NCBI GenBank assembly: GCA_013423325.1 | Contig: BLJB01000136.1 | Coordinates: 1 to 20,744 of the forward strand | Source of the DNA: Usnea hakonensis | Lineage: Eukaryota; Ascomycota; Lecanoromycetes; Lecanorales; Parmeliaceae | Direction of reading: 5' to 3' | Length of the DNA stretch: 20,744 bases | Shown here: piece by piece, positions 9,705-19,679 of the stretch | How positions within the stretch are numbered: position 1 is the first letter of the stretch | How the letters are laid out: each line of letters begins with the position of its first letter | Translations under genes and position numbers: made by a program | Notes under the pieces: model-generated | Told to the model about the DNA's origin: nothing | The model's database searches: none | What the model saw: only the letters and a program-made list of their open reading frames with translations

Positions 9705-11521
9705 CTTGATGAAACTTTCAGGCGATGTGAGATGCGTCACAAATACACCATTGTAGGCCCGGAGGAAACGTGTCGAGGAGCTGGACAGGATCGCAACGTC
9801 GAATAAAATATGCGTGTGTGACTAGCGCTGGCTTTGTAGTATTCGCGTTCGTACAATCAATCTTGATCAATAGGTTTCGCTGAAGTGGTGGATAATAACT
9901 TGGTATCATTTGGGCACCGCGAATCAAACAGGACACAACATTCTTACTCCGGCAACGGCAAAATTCCAAACAATCTTAAAGTAAAGGGACGCTGATCAAG
10001 ACAATGCAGATTTAGCAGGAAGTCCTAGTATTAAAATAGAGACTCTCAGCCAGTGGCCCGGCGCCCTGGTTAGCTCCTACTTCACAGCGGGACACTTGGG
10101 TCCCTCTGCTGTAGCTCTGTGTGTACCCCAGTGCAGAGAGCCCGGCGCGAGGTCGTTGACGATCTTGCTTGCTGCAGATCTGATGTACTCCAGCTGACCT
10201 CCCCCCCCTCCCCCCCCTGGGCTCTGTCTTCCCCTCCTACGGAAAAAGCATGACACAAAGTAGTGCAACTCCCCAGCATTCGGCATCGCGGGGAGTACGC
10301 ACCTTATCTTAAGACATCCGATTCGGATAACATGCTGCTAATGTCACTTTCATTCTGCAAGTATAATGTACGTACACATGAGGCTCACAATGCCGTCGTT
10401 GTCGAGACTAGCCCGTTTCGGGTACCTGCAGGGCGATCTAGAGCGATTTCATCGTTACGCGAGGCCCCCTTCTATTCCTCAAACCGCATTGCATAATGCA
10501 TGCACTGCGCCTAATTGAAATACTAGTTGTCCTGGGGGAAGGACGTGTAGATGATGAGTAGTATTGTTGGGTTTTAGGCAGATCGGGGTCAATCTAGAGA
10601 GGCGAAGATTTATCTCTTGAATCGCTGTTCAATAACTTCTTTTCTCGGCCTGTTTCTATGTTTGATTTGAGCAAGAGTTGTTTCTAGTATGATGGAACAG
10701 ATAAATCTACTATGAAGGCTACGATAATAGCAGCCATTTGATACAGGGTACGTTAGTAACAATTTATACCTTAGCTTGCTTATTTGGCTATCATCCATCG
10801 GGCTCTCGCCCACGTCCGGTCCCGTGATACATTGTTAGCAGGCTCGTGAAACCTCGTACTAAGCATCTTCGAAGTCATGGTGAAACAGTATGGCTGTATC
10901 TGTGGCTGTGGCTGTGGCTGTGTCATACTACTGTGGCAAGTGCTTTTCTTAGAAGGAGCCTCGGCAAAGATTTCTCATCATAAAGTAAGTCAAGACCATG
11001 CTTCTTACACACTTCTTGTAGGCCCACAGCAGTGCGATAGCGAACTACCTGCATTATAACATCAAGACTGCAGACTTCATGCACGGACACGCAGAAGGAT
11101 CCAAGTGTCTCTCACTCACTATCCACCGCTCGGTGTATTCAACTTGTGCAGACTCCAACAACAACCAGGCTCCATTTCCCAGACCTACCTCAGAATAGTC
11201 TTGTGCTCGAAGAGGACCTACGCAATAGACATTAATGCGCCTCATCTATATCGCGGTAGATCTTGGGACTTGGATTGTTTATATGCGCCGGTGCAACTTT
11301 ATCCGAGAGAAAAATGAAAAACGAACATATGTCATGATGCATAATCGGTCGTGCTGGCCTTGCCGATCGCTTGTCCTCATTGGTTTCCCATGATGCATGA
11401 GACTCTTTTTGCTAGCATGTCTGATTACATGGAGACGATCACCCCCCCTTCCTGACCGAAACTGGTATTAATATTCGGAGGGTAACTGTTATTAATAGAA
11501 CGTCGTTGGCCATGGCGAAGA
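9705..11521. other. intergenic; no gene supported, simple repeats only
   Basis: About 1.8 kb with short competing frames and no motif I can defend. Visible features are a C-run (about 10200-10218), a (TGTGGC)n-like hexamer repeat (about 10896-10921) and a repeated CATGATGCAT (near 11332 and 11390). The minus frame 9718-9969 looks weakly protein-like but lacks an ATG. Confidence 0.4.
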
Positions 11522-11797
11522 ATGGACAGCGAAAGCAAAACCAGCCGGCGACTTTTTTGCGACGTTAAAGACACCGATAGGAGGATTGAGGACTCGGTTA
11601 TGGGTACCATCGAAACCCCAGGTAATGTTCAGAAGCTTTTCAGGCATCACGATTTTGAACCCGGAGCAATGTTGCAGCCTCAACCTTCCGTCACAACAGC
11701 ACGGTATTCTTACTGGGCCCTATATATCGGGCTGTTGCTCTTTTGCATGTGCCCCTGGGTTCCTCTGTCACCTTATCTCGGCGTATGGCTGCCTTGA
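11522..11797 (+). CDS. hypothetical 91-aa ORF with C-terminal hydrophobic segment
   Basis: An ATG opens 91 codons. The first 60 residues are hydrophilic and the last 30 are hydrophobic and aromatic (YWALYIGLLLFCMCPWVPLS), which could be one membrane segment. It ends 85 bases before the start of the hydrolase gene and so overlaps the region where that gene's promoter and leader should lie, including a TATATA motif at about 11721. A second overlapping frame (11586-11921) is also open. It is probably a chance frame in the hydrolase upstream region. Confidence 0.15.
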   Translation: MDSESKTSRRLFCDVKDTDRRIEDSVMGTIETPGNVQKLFRHHDFEPGAMLQPQPSVTTARYSYWALYIGLLLFCMCPWVPLSPYLGVWLP

Positions 11798-11881
11798 TGT
11801 AACTTGTACCACTCAGGTGCAATATATCTATTGGGATTTCTGCATTCTTCGTCAAGCTCACGTCTTCTGCCCCATGCAACC

Positions 11882-13024
11882 ATGGTCAAAGCACCCAAGT
11901 CGATTCTTGAAACCCCCCTAGGACGCGTAGTCTGGATAATTGTCGGAACCACTTTATTGCTATTTATACTCCCTTTTTGGTTGCTCTACTTCATCCCACC
12001 ATGGTTTCGTCCACACCCAAAGAGGACATATTTCCAAGCATTGATGCAACCCTGGTTCAAAGGCTTTCTATACAATTCAGCTCTCTTAAAGATACGGCTA
12101 CCACCCTCGCTAGAGCCAGGAGCCGAGAAAGAACGCTTTGTTCTCATATATCCGCCGGAGAAGGATCATTTTCAAGGCGTTTTGGGAGAGACGGACATCC
12201 AGCCCGCCGTGGTTGGCGGTACCTGGCTCCCAGCTCCATATCAACGTAGCCCAGGAGCTGAAGAGCAAACCGTTGTGCTCTACCTCCACGGCGGGGCCTT
12301 TGTCATGGGCGAAGGGCGCACGGCCCAAAGTGCGCTTGCAGCAAACACGCTTACCACGCATCTCAAAGCCACTATTCTCTCGGTTTGCTACAGGCTTAGT
12401 TGCAACCCGAACTGCGAATTTCCTGCCGCTCTCCAAGACGCTGTATCTGCGTATTCCTATCTGTTGAGTTTGGCTATCCCGGCTAGTCATATCATCATAG
12501 CGGGCGATTCCGCCGGGGCAAATCTGGCTGTTGGCCTACTAAGGTACATAGCCGACAATCCAGATAGGCTACCTCATCCACGCGCAGCTCTTCTCGGGAG
12601 TCCCTGGTTAGATCTCTTCTCGGCACTTGACTCTAATAATATGGACAAGCATCGATTCGCTAGCACGGACTATATCCCCGGGATCCTTGCGGCGTGGGGT
12701 GCACATGAGTATGTTCCAAGTCATATGGATGCGGCCTCGCCATATATATCGCCTCTGAACCATCCATTTTCCACGGAAACACCGCTGTGGGTTTGCGTGG
12801 GAGGGTTGGAGGTCCTGTATGATGATGTTGTCACGTTTGTGGACAATATGAAGGCGAAAGGGAATAGGATGAAGCTGCATGTGGAGCCTCTTGCTAGCCA
12901 TAGTTTCTTGAGCGCGGGGATTGTGACTGGCTTTCGGAGAGAAGCGGATAATGCGGTCAAGCTGGCCGCGGAGTGGATTCGGGAATGTGGAGAAGATAAG
13001 ACTGTAGCTTCTGATTTAAATTGA
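11882..13024 (+). CDS. membrane-anchored alpha/beta-hydrolase (HSL / abhydrolase_3 type)
   Basis: An intact, intronless 380-residue enzyme of the hormone-sensitive-lipase-like alpha/beta-hydrolase group. The frame is open from 11804 through a TTG, but the ATG at 11882 has a strong context (CAACCATGG) and is the better start. Residues 15-38 are a hydrophobic stretch, so the protein is probably anchored to a membrane by its N-terminus. The oxyanion-hole motif HGG is at 136-138 (LYLHGGAF), the nucleophile elbow GDSAG has Ser210, the acid is most likely Asp314 in EVLYDD, and the base is His340 in ASHSF. All catalytic residues are present. Such enzymes hydrolyse carboxyl esters, often acetyl groups or lactones, and are common in fungal metabolite clusters. 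The real substrate is unknown. It faces a PKS relic on the opposite strand, and unlike its neighbours it shows no stops or lost motifs. Confidence 0.9.
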   Translation: MVKAPKSILETPLGRVVWIIVGTTLLLFILPFWLLYFIPPWFRPHPKRTYFQALMQPWFKGFLYNSALLKIRLPPSLEPGAEKERFVLIYPPEKDHFQGVLGETDIQPAVVGGTWLPAPYQRSPGAEEQTVVLYLHGGAFVMGEGRTAQSALAANTLTTHLKATILSVCYRLSCNPNCEFPAALQDAVSAYSYLLSLAIPASHIIIAGDSAGANLAVGLLRYIADNPDRLPHPRAALLGSPWLDLFSALDSNNMDKHRFASTDYIPGILAAWGAHEYVPSHMDAASPYISPLNHPFSTETPLWVCVGGLEVLYDDVVTFVDNMKAKGNRMKLHVEPLASHSFLSAGIVTGFRREADNAVKLAAEWIRECGEDKTVASDLN

Positions 13025-13435
13025 CTCTCACGATGGACCGTCTTGGGATACCCTAGTTATGATTAAAATAATGGTACTCCACAGAATATACTCAAAGACC
13101 GCACTAAACAACCCACTTTTGTTCCGCATAAATTATTGAATGAGTGTAAGCTCCATTTTTCCGCCTTTGGTACTCTTACAATCTACCAACCATCTCACCA
13201 CATCAACCAAAGTGCCTCATCCATCCTTTTACTATCATTAATTCTTCGTACTCTCTCTAGCAATTACATCCCCTAACCTAAAGATCCCTGTCCTATCACC
13301 CACTATTATCTAAAAAGGAAACCCCTGCCGCAAAAACCTATCAGATATCCGTTAGCAGCTCAAGTGGTTGTTAGTGTTATAATTGTTCTTGAGAGCTAAG
13401 CTAATAGTTTTGGAGAGTGGGCTGGTTATAATAAA
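13025..13435. other. intergenic between convergent genes
   Basis: This AT-rich stretch lies between the hydrolase stop and the last recognisable PKS fragment. It should hold the hydrolase terminator; ATTAAAATAATGG at about 13062-13074 is AT-rich and polyadenylation-like, but is not a clear signal. No coding signal is recognised. Confidence 0.4.
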
Positions 13436-15000
13436 GAAACCGGTTTGAAAGTTTCTGCTAGCTATGGCTGGATGAAGATCCTAGGTCCCGAGAATTTGGG
13501 AGTGTCGCAGAAGCCTTTTTTTTTGTTTCTGGGGATGATGTGGCTAACTATGTAGACATTTAGAGCCCTATAGGGATCCAGAGCTGTCACTTTTATGCAA
13601 GTGTCTCTTGGCCATGGCAGACAATTCGCTTACCCTCAGCCCTCGGGAAATACAGTTCGCAGAGCTGAAAATCGTGGACCAAAGACGTCGCCTATTTTTT
13701 GTAACTAGTACGTATAGCCTAAGGCTCTAGGAACTTATTAAGTTGTAGTCGTGAGGATTTGACTGGATGGATGATCTTGTTTATTTGGACGAGAGAATTT
13801 GTATGCGTGACTGTGTCATTTGTAGAGATTGAGGAAATGGTGGTTCACAAGAAAGTGTCGACATCCTAGTATTTGAGATCGATGCAGGTCGTAATTTGGT
13901 AAAGAGCTCGACTGTGCTAGTTGAGGGTATGGTTAATGCTTTAGACGATGTTAACGAGGCGAAGGAGAGTTGCGTACTGTTCGCCTGATAGATTGCTTGA
14001 TTTGCTAGGGGTTGCTTCGGGAGCTATCGATAAATATCCTGCTCCTGGAGACACGATGGTTGGACCAAGTTTGTGGTCCCCGAAGTATAAAACATTGTCC
14101 GCACTGAGCAGTTTTCTCCATGTGGCCGTGAGACTACAGCCATTGAAAGCTCGAGCTCCCAGAATCTCGTGGGGTGGATACCGTCAATAGAAATACTCCT
14201 CGCTCACTCGAGATTCGGTCTACAGCTTAGAATCCTACGGTCGTCTATCGGTGTGTAGATCGCGAAAAACTTTTGACGTTGTGCTTAGCTAGGGTTCGAG
14301 CGGACACAGGCAGTTTATCTTGTTAAATGTAACGGCGTGGTCGTGGACAAAAAATTTGCCAACAAGGTTAAGGATAGTTACAGCTCTATTTTTGCCTTGA
14401 CTTAAAATTGACGAGTAGAGTATTGGACCTCTTTTGGCCAACGTTTGTTTGACCGACAGATTTAGAACAGGGCGAGATCCAACGTCTACAAAGTCAAAGG
14501 CCTCTGGCGCTGGTGCTAGTAGTTCTATAGTAGTCTCGAAATGAGACTCCAGATTCCTGCATCAGTAGACTTCTGTGCACGTATGTTCTGAGCAAATCAC
14601 TATGCCTGTGATAGATGAGATCATACTGACCTTGGGGTCCGATCCTTGGATGAGCTGATAGCGGGATACTTTTTCAAGAATATATCCTTTGAGCTCTTTA
14701 TACTGCTTTCTAACAGTGTTCATATGGGGCGAATAATATACCTTGCCATCGGTCCGTAATAATCGAGTAAAGGCGCCTTCAGCCTAAGCAGCGGTGACTA
14801 GTATATCTATACCATAAGCATCTCGACTTATGGTCTCGCTCTCTGGGGAACTGTCATAGCCGACAAAGACACTACCACATACGCTAAGCTTGGCTACGAG
14901 TCCTTCCGCAGCAAGGCGGCTTAGTCTTATACGATTATAGCCCTATGACGAGACACTTGAGACTCAGCAAATATCCAGTATCTTCATTAGTGAGTATAGT
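13436..15000 (-). pseudogene. highly-reducing polyketide synthase relic (end of AT, linker, DH)
   Basis: On the minus strand one frame can be followed from about 15000 to 13945, with damage mainly as stop codons. It matches a fungal iterative PKS in domain order. First comes the second half of the acyltransferase: SSPESETISRDAYGIDILV, then EGAFTRLLRTDGK and YYSPHM. Next is the post-AT linker (ISSITG, RNLESHFE, FDFVDVGSRPVL, then TESRVSEEY). Last is the N-terminal dehydratase hot-dog (HEILGARAF, TATWRKLL, FGDHKLGPTIVSPGAGYL). After a frame shift come DH pieces at about 13850-13945 (VELFTKLRPASISNT), 13636-13704 (IGDVFGPRFSAL) and 13436-13480 (LHPAIASRNFQTG). The AT histidine before S-P-H-M is tyrosine (14733-14735), and the DH aspartate after LHPA is lost, while the DH histidine (14073-14075) remains. 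KS, ER, KR and ACP are absent. Several stops replace expected Trp or Arg (e.g. 14562-14564), as G-to-A and C-to-T changes would produce. Confidence 0.88.
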
Positions 15001-15072
15001 TGAAAATTGTGCTCTTCTAAGATAGATTTACGATATTATTAATTACCAAGATATTTCAAGTTATACGAGACC

Positions 15073-16331
15073 CTACTGTTCATCTTCTCCCACCCTAATG
15101 TCCTGTCGCATGTGCACTTGACCGAGAGGGATAGGCATGTCCCCGAGATACTGGTCTGCAGATGTAGTGACAGTGTAGCCGGGTTGATCAAGAGGATGTC
15201 GCTTCTTGGTGAATGGCGTAATGCTGCCTTTCCCTATGCGCTGGAACCCTCCCTTGTCCTGGGGTATGGCGGATCTGGCTCTGGTGTTAGATAGACTTGA
15301 GGCATACTCTCGTCGTGTGAAGAGAGAAGAGAGTCCATGTTGACGGGCACGTTGGACTAGGTGAGCCATATGTGGGAGGCATATGCTGACGATCGAAACT
15401 GATCCCTCTGAAAGAGCCCAGTACAAGTAAGTAATAATATTCCCTATAAACAACCGATTAGCACTGTTTTTGGACTGCTGGTCAGTCGAAGGAAGGTAAT
15501 GCTCGTAAGCTGACTTGGATAATACTCGCTGGGTACAAATATGTGAAGTCCGCCCCAAAGGTTTGGCCGGTCTGAACGGCGACCACCAAGCGCCCGAGCG
15601 ATACGATCAGAACGCTATAAGTATTTGAGTATTATTTGCGAAGTATATGTTTTGCAGACTTACTAGTAAGTATAAAAGAAGAACCCTATTAGTACTATCT
15701 TGCGAGAACGGCTAACGTGAAGTGTCCACAAAATAGGTAACGGTAAGAGCATGATATAGAAATCGATGAGAACACTGGCGGTTGCGCTTCCAATAAACCA
15801 ATGATTAATATCAATGCAATGTCCAGGTGTCAATGGAATCCAGGCTTTTCGTATTGGCGTACAGTGAAAAAGTGATGAGAAAAATGCAAGGAGGATCCAC
15901 GCAGTGACAAGGCCTAATATAATCCGAATATTTATCCGATAGAGTGTTGAGTCGAGCCTAAGAATTCGGGTGTAAAATAGGATTGCTGAGTATTTAGGAT
16001 ATACTTGAGCCCTAGAGTAGCCTTCTCTGGGCTGAGTCGACTTATATGGCGACCAAGCCCATCGGTGACCCATTGTAGCACTATAGATAACCACACGAGT
16101 ACAATAAGCTTGCGACAAGTTAGTAAGTCCAGGTAACGATCGAAGATCTCGATAATGAGAAATATGTACTAGACTAGCAATAGCGAACCAATTATCCCAC
16201 CAAAATCTTTGGCCCTTTAACGTTAATCTCGACCAGAATCGGAGAGCTACCGCTATCGTGGGTAAAATTATCATGACAATCGAAAGCCCTACGAGTCCCG
16301 GTCCGCGAGTTGGATCAGATATTGACGCCAT
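15073..16331 (-). pseudogene. SAT4/rhodopsin-type fungal 7-TM membrane protein, one frame break
   Basis: Four exons are inferred: 16331-16170, 16108-15664, 15614-15526 and 15443-15073. The introns are 61, 49 and 82 nt: 16169-16109 has branch site TTACTAAC, 15663-15615 has donor GTAAGT, and 15525-15444 has donor GTATTA with branch TGCTAAT. Starting at the ATG at 16331, the product reads as the fungal integral membrane family once called SAT4: WWDNWFAIASL, then across intron 1 DGLGRHI, KYSAILFYTRIL, FHCTPIRKAWIPLTPGHCID, LLPLPILW, across intron 2 VLIVSLGRLVVAVQ, and a tail ending GQVHMRQDIRVGEDEQ. About a dozen residues of the third membrane helix are missing near 15995-16010, and the frame changes there. 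This implies a small deletion of 3n+1 bases, or a sequence error. No intron of acceptable length explains it. Full length would be near 355-370 residues, normal for the family. Function is unknown; homologues often lie in metabolite clusters. Confidence 0.85.
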
Positions 16332-17440
16332 CCTAGCCTTGCGTTCCGTGACGAGAAGCGACAAATTGTAAGAAAATCTGTTTCAAATAAGCAAATGAGA
16401 AAAAGCGTCTTGTTATTATTCACCAGCTGATGTTTGTGGAGGCTTCTAAGATCAGGCTGGATTCGATTCGCTGATCCTATGATGGAGTCGCTTTTTCTAT
16501 TTCCACATTTCCCATCGAAATGTCTGCGGCGTGACGATTAATGGGTGTGTGTGCCCCAATTGTACCAAACAAGACTTATGCCAGGCTTTCCCGGGGTGTC
16601 CAGTGTGTGTCTATATGATGTCCAGCAAACTCGGAATCTCCAGAAAACATATATATGAAGGTGCGTAGTGGCTGAGCATCTGGTGATCTTTCAGGGTACT
16701 TGTCTGGGCAGCCTAAAGATTACGGCATCCAATAGAAAATGCTGTGGGAACCCCGCAAGATCGGCGATCAACTTTGACCTGCGCGTGTCTTCAAGGTTAC
16801 TTCCAGGCCGGATGCTCGGCATGGGGCGTGCCACCTTTTGGCGTTTCCACCTTGCATCCCGCGTTGTAACCCTGTTTAATCGAAGATGCACGATATCAAT
16901 TATGGAAATACAGCTTATTTCCGGGCCCATCACCCTTACCAATCCTATGAGTTTTGGCGAATTCCGCCACTTCCGTTCCTATCTCGTCCGCATCTCTTCT
17001 GCAATCGAGCCCAATTCAATCTTTGTCATGGAACGACGCTGGTAATTTTCATGCTTATCGTATCAGGTTCAGCTCTCGGGAAGACTTGCCGCAAATAACA
17101 ATCCCGCGATATATTAACGATTTGTTATCGGGCAGGTAAGAAGGTCAAAGCGATTCCTACATTCCTGAGTTTGTTGACATCTTGCGCATGGAAATGGAAT
17201 TTTGCTAGGGTACTTTTTGCATGCGGATGATCTATATATGATTGGTGTAAGAGTCCATCTCTCTGGTATCGCTCATCTCTTCATCCTTTGAGTTGTCTGG
17301 CTGAACTTGCAGTTTGACTTCTCATCTTAAATTCATTAAATAGCTTTCTTTCGTGGATATTACTTCCTTAATCTGCGTCTCTTTCTCGTGTAAGTTTCCT
17401 GCGCGAATAACGTCAAGATGAGGACGAAATCGTTGAATGA
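16332..17440. other. intergenic; no gene recognised
   Basis: This interval is the promoter side of the membrane-protein gene on the left and of the P450 relic on the right. A TATATATG motif lies at about 16650-16657. Competing frames (+ 16668-17045, + 16886-17098, - 16691-16942) overlap and show no motif. A short block reading FHAYRIRFSSREDLPQIT (about 17050-17105) looks weakly protein-like but cannot be placed. Confidence 0.4.
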
Positions 17441-18961
17441 TTGGCGTCTAGATGTTTCTTACTATTTATAATCCTCGCAGATGTTGTATATCTCTATTCA
17501 ATTTTTGTTTACTTTTTTTTAATAGGAAATTGCTCATCTAGAACTATGTACGATGTTATAGTGTTCTCCTACCGATTAACGCTTCATCCCTTAGCGGAAT
17601 TCCCCGGGCCCTTTGTCGCACAATATATTCTGAAGAACGTTCGCGCATTTTGCCGGAAGTTAAGCCGCAAAGATATATTTGAGATCCAGGGTCAACAAGA
17701 AGAGAAGCGGCTATCTATAGGACGGCAGATAGCGAGAAACATATCCACATGGACTAAGCAACTGACTTTCGATGTCACCGGGGACTGCTTCTCATTCAAC
17801 CATAAAATGTTAGAGTCTGCGGAGAACTATTAAATCCTTAAAGTGCTTCCAGCCGGTACTAAAGGCCTCAATGTTGTACGTTGTAGGTTCTCCATTTGAA
17901 ATCCAGTCTTACTTACTAATTATATACTAGATGGGATATATGCAAAGTCTTACCAGCCTTTACCTCGATAAGATCATTTTCAAGGATCTAGCCGTAGCCA
18001 ACGCTCGAGTTGAAGCATTTAGTAGAGAACAGGCAGATCATCGCATCGTTAAGGGCGGAAAAATCGATATCAAGAACGTCTTTCACTTCCTTCAATAGGG
18101 CATGAAATCGAAAACTGAAGAAGGATTCACCATGAATGAGTTTATTATTGAAGTCAGTCCACTAATACTTGCAGGTAAGCAATACTTCCTTTCTACTACC
18201 CGTTTCGCTATCCCTTACTAAGTCTGCGTAAGGTACGAAGCAAATAAGATATGCACACGCTCGGCACAAGCTAGTAGTATATGCAGGGACCGATAACTCG
18301 TCTATCGTAATATGTAACACGATCTTCTACCTCCTCCATAACTTCTCCTATTTGTCTAAACCTAGAATCGAAATTTGTATCGCTTCAAGTTACAGAGGAG
18401 ATCCGCTATGGTAATAGACTTGTTAACTAGATATACCTTCGTACTTATAATAACGAGGAATCGCGTATGACCCCCGGAGTCGGTGGCATCCTCCCTTGTG
18501 AAGTACTTCCTGGAGGTATCAACGTCGATGGCAATTACTACCCTGCTAAAGTCGACATTGGTGTTCCCATCTATATGATTCAGCATAATAGTACATACTA
18601 TCCCGAACCCTTCGACTTCATCCCTTAGCGATGGCTTGTAGATGACAGCGTTAACTCCGCAAGCCTACGCAGTGCTGAATCCGTGGCGCTTGCCAAGAGC
18701 GCTTTCTGCCCTTTCAGCGTTAGATTAAGGGCTTATACGGGTAAGGGTATGGCATACAAGGAGCTTATAATCGTGATTGCTAGATTAGTATACCTATTTG
18801 AAATAAGGATCGCTAAAAACACTATACTTAGGGAAGGGGATCCTACTTTGGACGAAACTACGATGAGATATAGGTAAGGAGAATTGTACGATAAACTCGT
18901 AATAAAGACGGATAGGCCGATAGTACAATTTAACTTAAGAAACAGTATCAAGTTGGAATAG
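17441..18961 (+). pseudogene. cytochrome P450 pseudogene (ascomycete class E type)
   Basis: The N-terminal part has hydrophobic residues, then YRLTLHPLAEFPGPFVA, the usual start of ascomycete microsomal P450s. The B-C helix region that should follow is mostly deleted. Next come LTFDVTGDCFSF, intron 17876-17930, a helix with FSREQADHR, and EGFTMNEFIIEVSPLILAG. An intron at 18175-18286 separates this from the I-helix remnant GTDNSS. After a frame change near 18390-18400 come ExxR as EESR (18455-18466), PGVGGILPCEVLPGG, FDFIP-stop-RW (the PERW-type motif with TAG at 18626-18628) and the haem loop FSVRLRAYTG. The invariant haem cysteine is tyrosine (TAT, 18734-18736) and the loop's first glycine is arginine. 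Other stops lie at 17831, 18096, 18428 and 18875; a P450-like tail ends at the TAG at 18959-18961. It cannot bind haem normally and is dead. It resembles monooxygenases of fungal metabolite clusters; the exact CYP family is uncertain. Confidence 0.93.
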
Positions 18962-19555
18962 ACGTAAGAAAGAAGCGTGTATTATAACCGCCGCCTAGGG
19001 CGTGCTTACAAAGTCGCCGTACTATAATCATCCCAAGCTAGCCGGTATAATTTCAACAGTTTAAGAATTAGCGAACGTACTTACTACTAGGAAGACCTAG
19101 GGTATAGCGTAAAATAAACGGCTTGCAAATATACCCCCCCTCCCTAATCCATCCAACAACACCCCCCTCATCAGCAAACCTCCTAAAAACCCACCCGATA
19201 CAGTTTATAAACCACATAATTCAATCCGCTAAACCACCTCTCTTTATCACACCCATCACCCCGTCCTTTAAACATCACGCCAAAAGAGCCCCAGTCGTCA
19301 TCATCAATACCTTAATCTAGGAATTATACACAACCCCAACAACAAACACCCAAAGACTCAACACACATCCTCATCCCCATCCCACCCAATCTCCCATCCC
19401 ACCTCCTCCCTAATCCAAGAACGCAAACTACCTAGCCAGCATTCATCTCATCACCAACCCCCCTCTCACAACCTCCCCTCATCCTCATCCCAATCCCCCA
19501 TCCAACGCTTCAACTCACACCATCTGCATACCATATCTCCATAATATATTTCCAG
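18962..19555. other. intergenic, becoming C-rich and nearly G-free
   Basis: From 18962 to about 19125 the sequence is AT-rich without a coding signal. From about 19130 to 19530 the + strand is almost devoid of G and dominated by C, A and T in short irregular repeats (CATCC, CTCATC). The + frame 19123-19320 there is open only because of this composition. Confidence 0.55.
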
Positions 19556-19625
19556 CTCTCTAAACGCCTATATCTATACTATGAACGCCGCTATCGTATC
19601 GGAGTCTTGGATAAAGGTACTTTCG
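19556..19625 (+). pseudogene. protein-kinase exon fragment (glycine loop)
   Basis: Between an acceptor-like TTTCCAG (ending 19555) and a perfect donor GTAAGTGAGC (from 19626), one frame reads ERRYRIGVLDKGTFG at its end. This matches the start of an eukaryotic Ser/Thr or LAMMER-type kinase domain, where the glycine loop is normally L-G-x-G-T-F-G. Here the first glycine is aspartate (GAT), a single G-to-A change. No following exon with the catalytic lysine is recognised in the C-rich DNA downstream. The piece is only 23 codons, so chance similarity cannot be excluded, but splice signals on both sides make it worth recording. Confidence 0.35.
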
Positions 19626-19679
19626 GTAAGTGAGCTATTTTGGTATGATGGGATCTAGGTAGCTTTGCTAGCTGTGGGG

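Noticed and set aside
10077..10286. A minus-strand ORF with a glycine run
   Set aside because: The glycines come from the C-run at about 10200-10218, and there is no other coding evidence.
12110..12960. Several minus-strand and alternate-frame ORFs (12110-12490, 12138-12467, 12608-12901, 12721-12960)
   Set aside because: All lie inside the hydrolase gene, whose complete catalytic triad leaves no doubt about the true frame.
13615..13731. A + strand ORF starting ATGGCAGACAATTCG with a short conserved-looking N-terminus
   Set aside because: It lies antisense to the dehydratase fragment (IGDVFGPRFSAL) of the PKS relic, which explains the coding-like signal better.
13948..14190. A + strand 80-aa ORF
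   Set aside because: Antisense shadow of the PKS dehydratase domain, which reads clearly on the minus strand with its PGAGYL motif.
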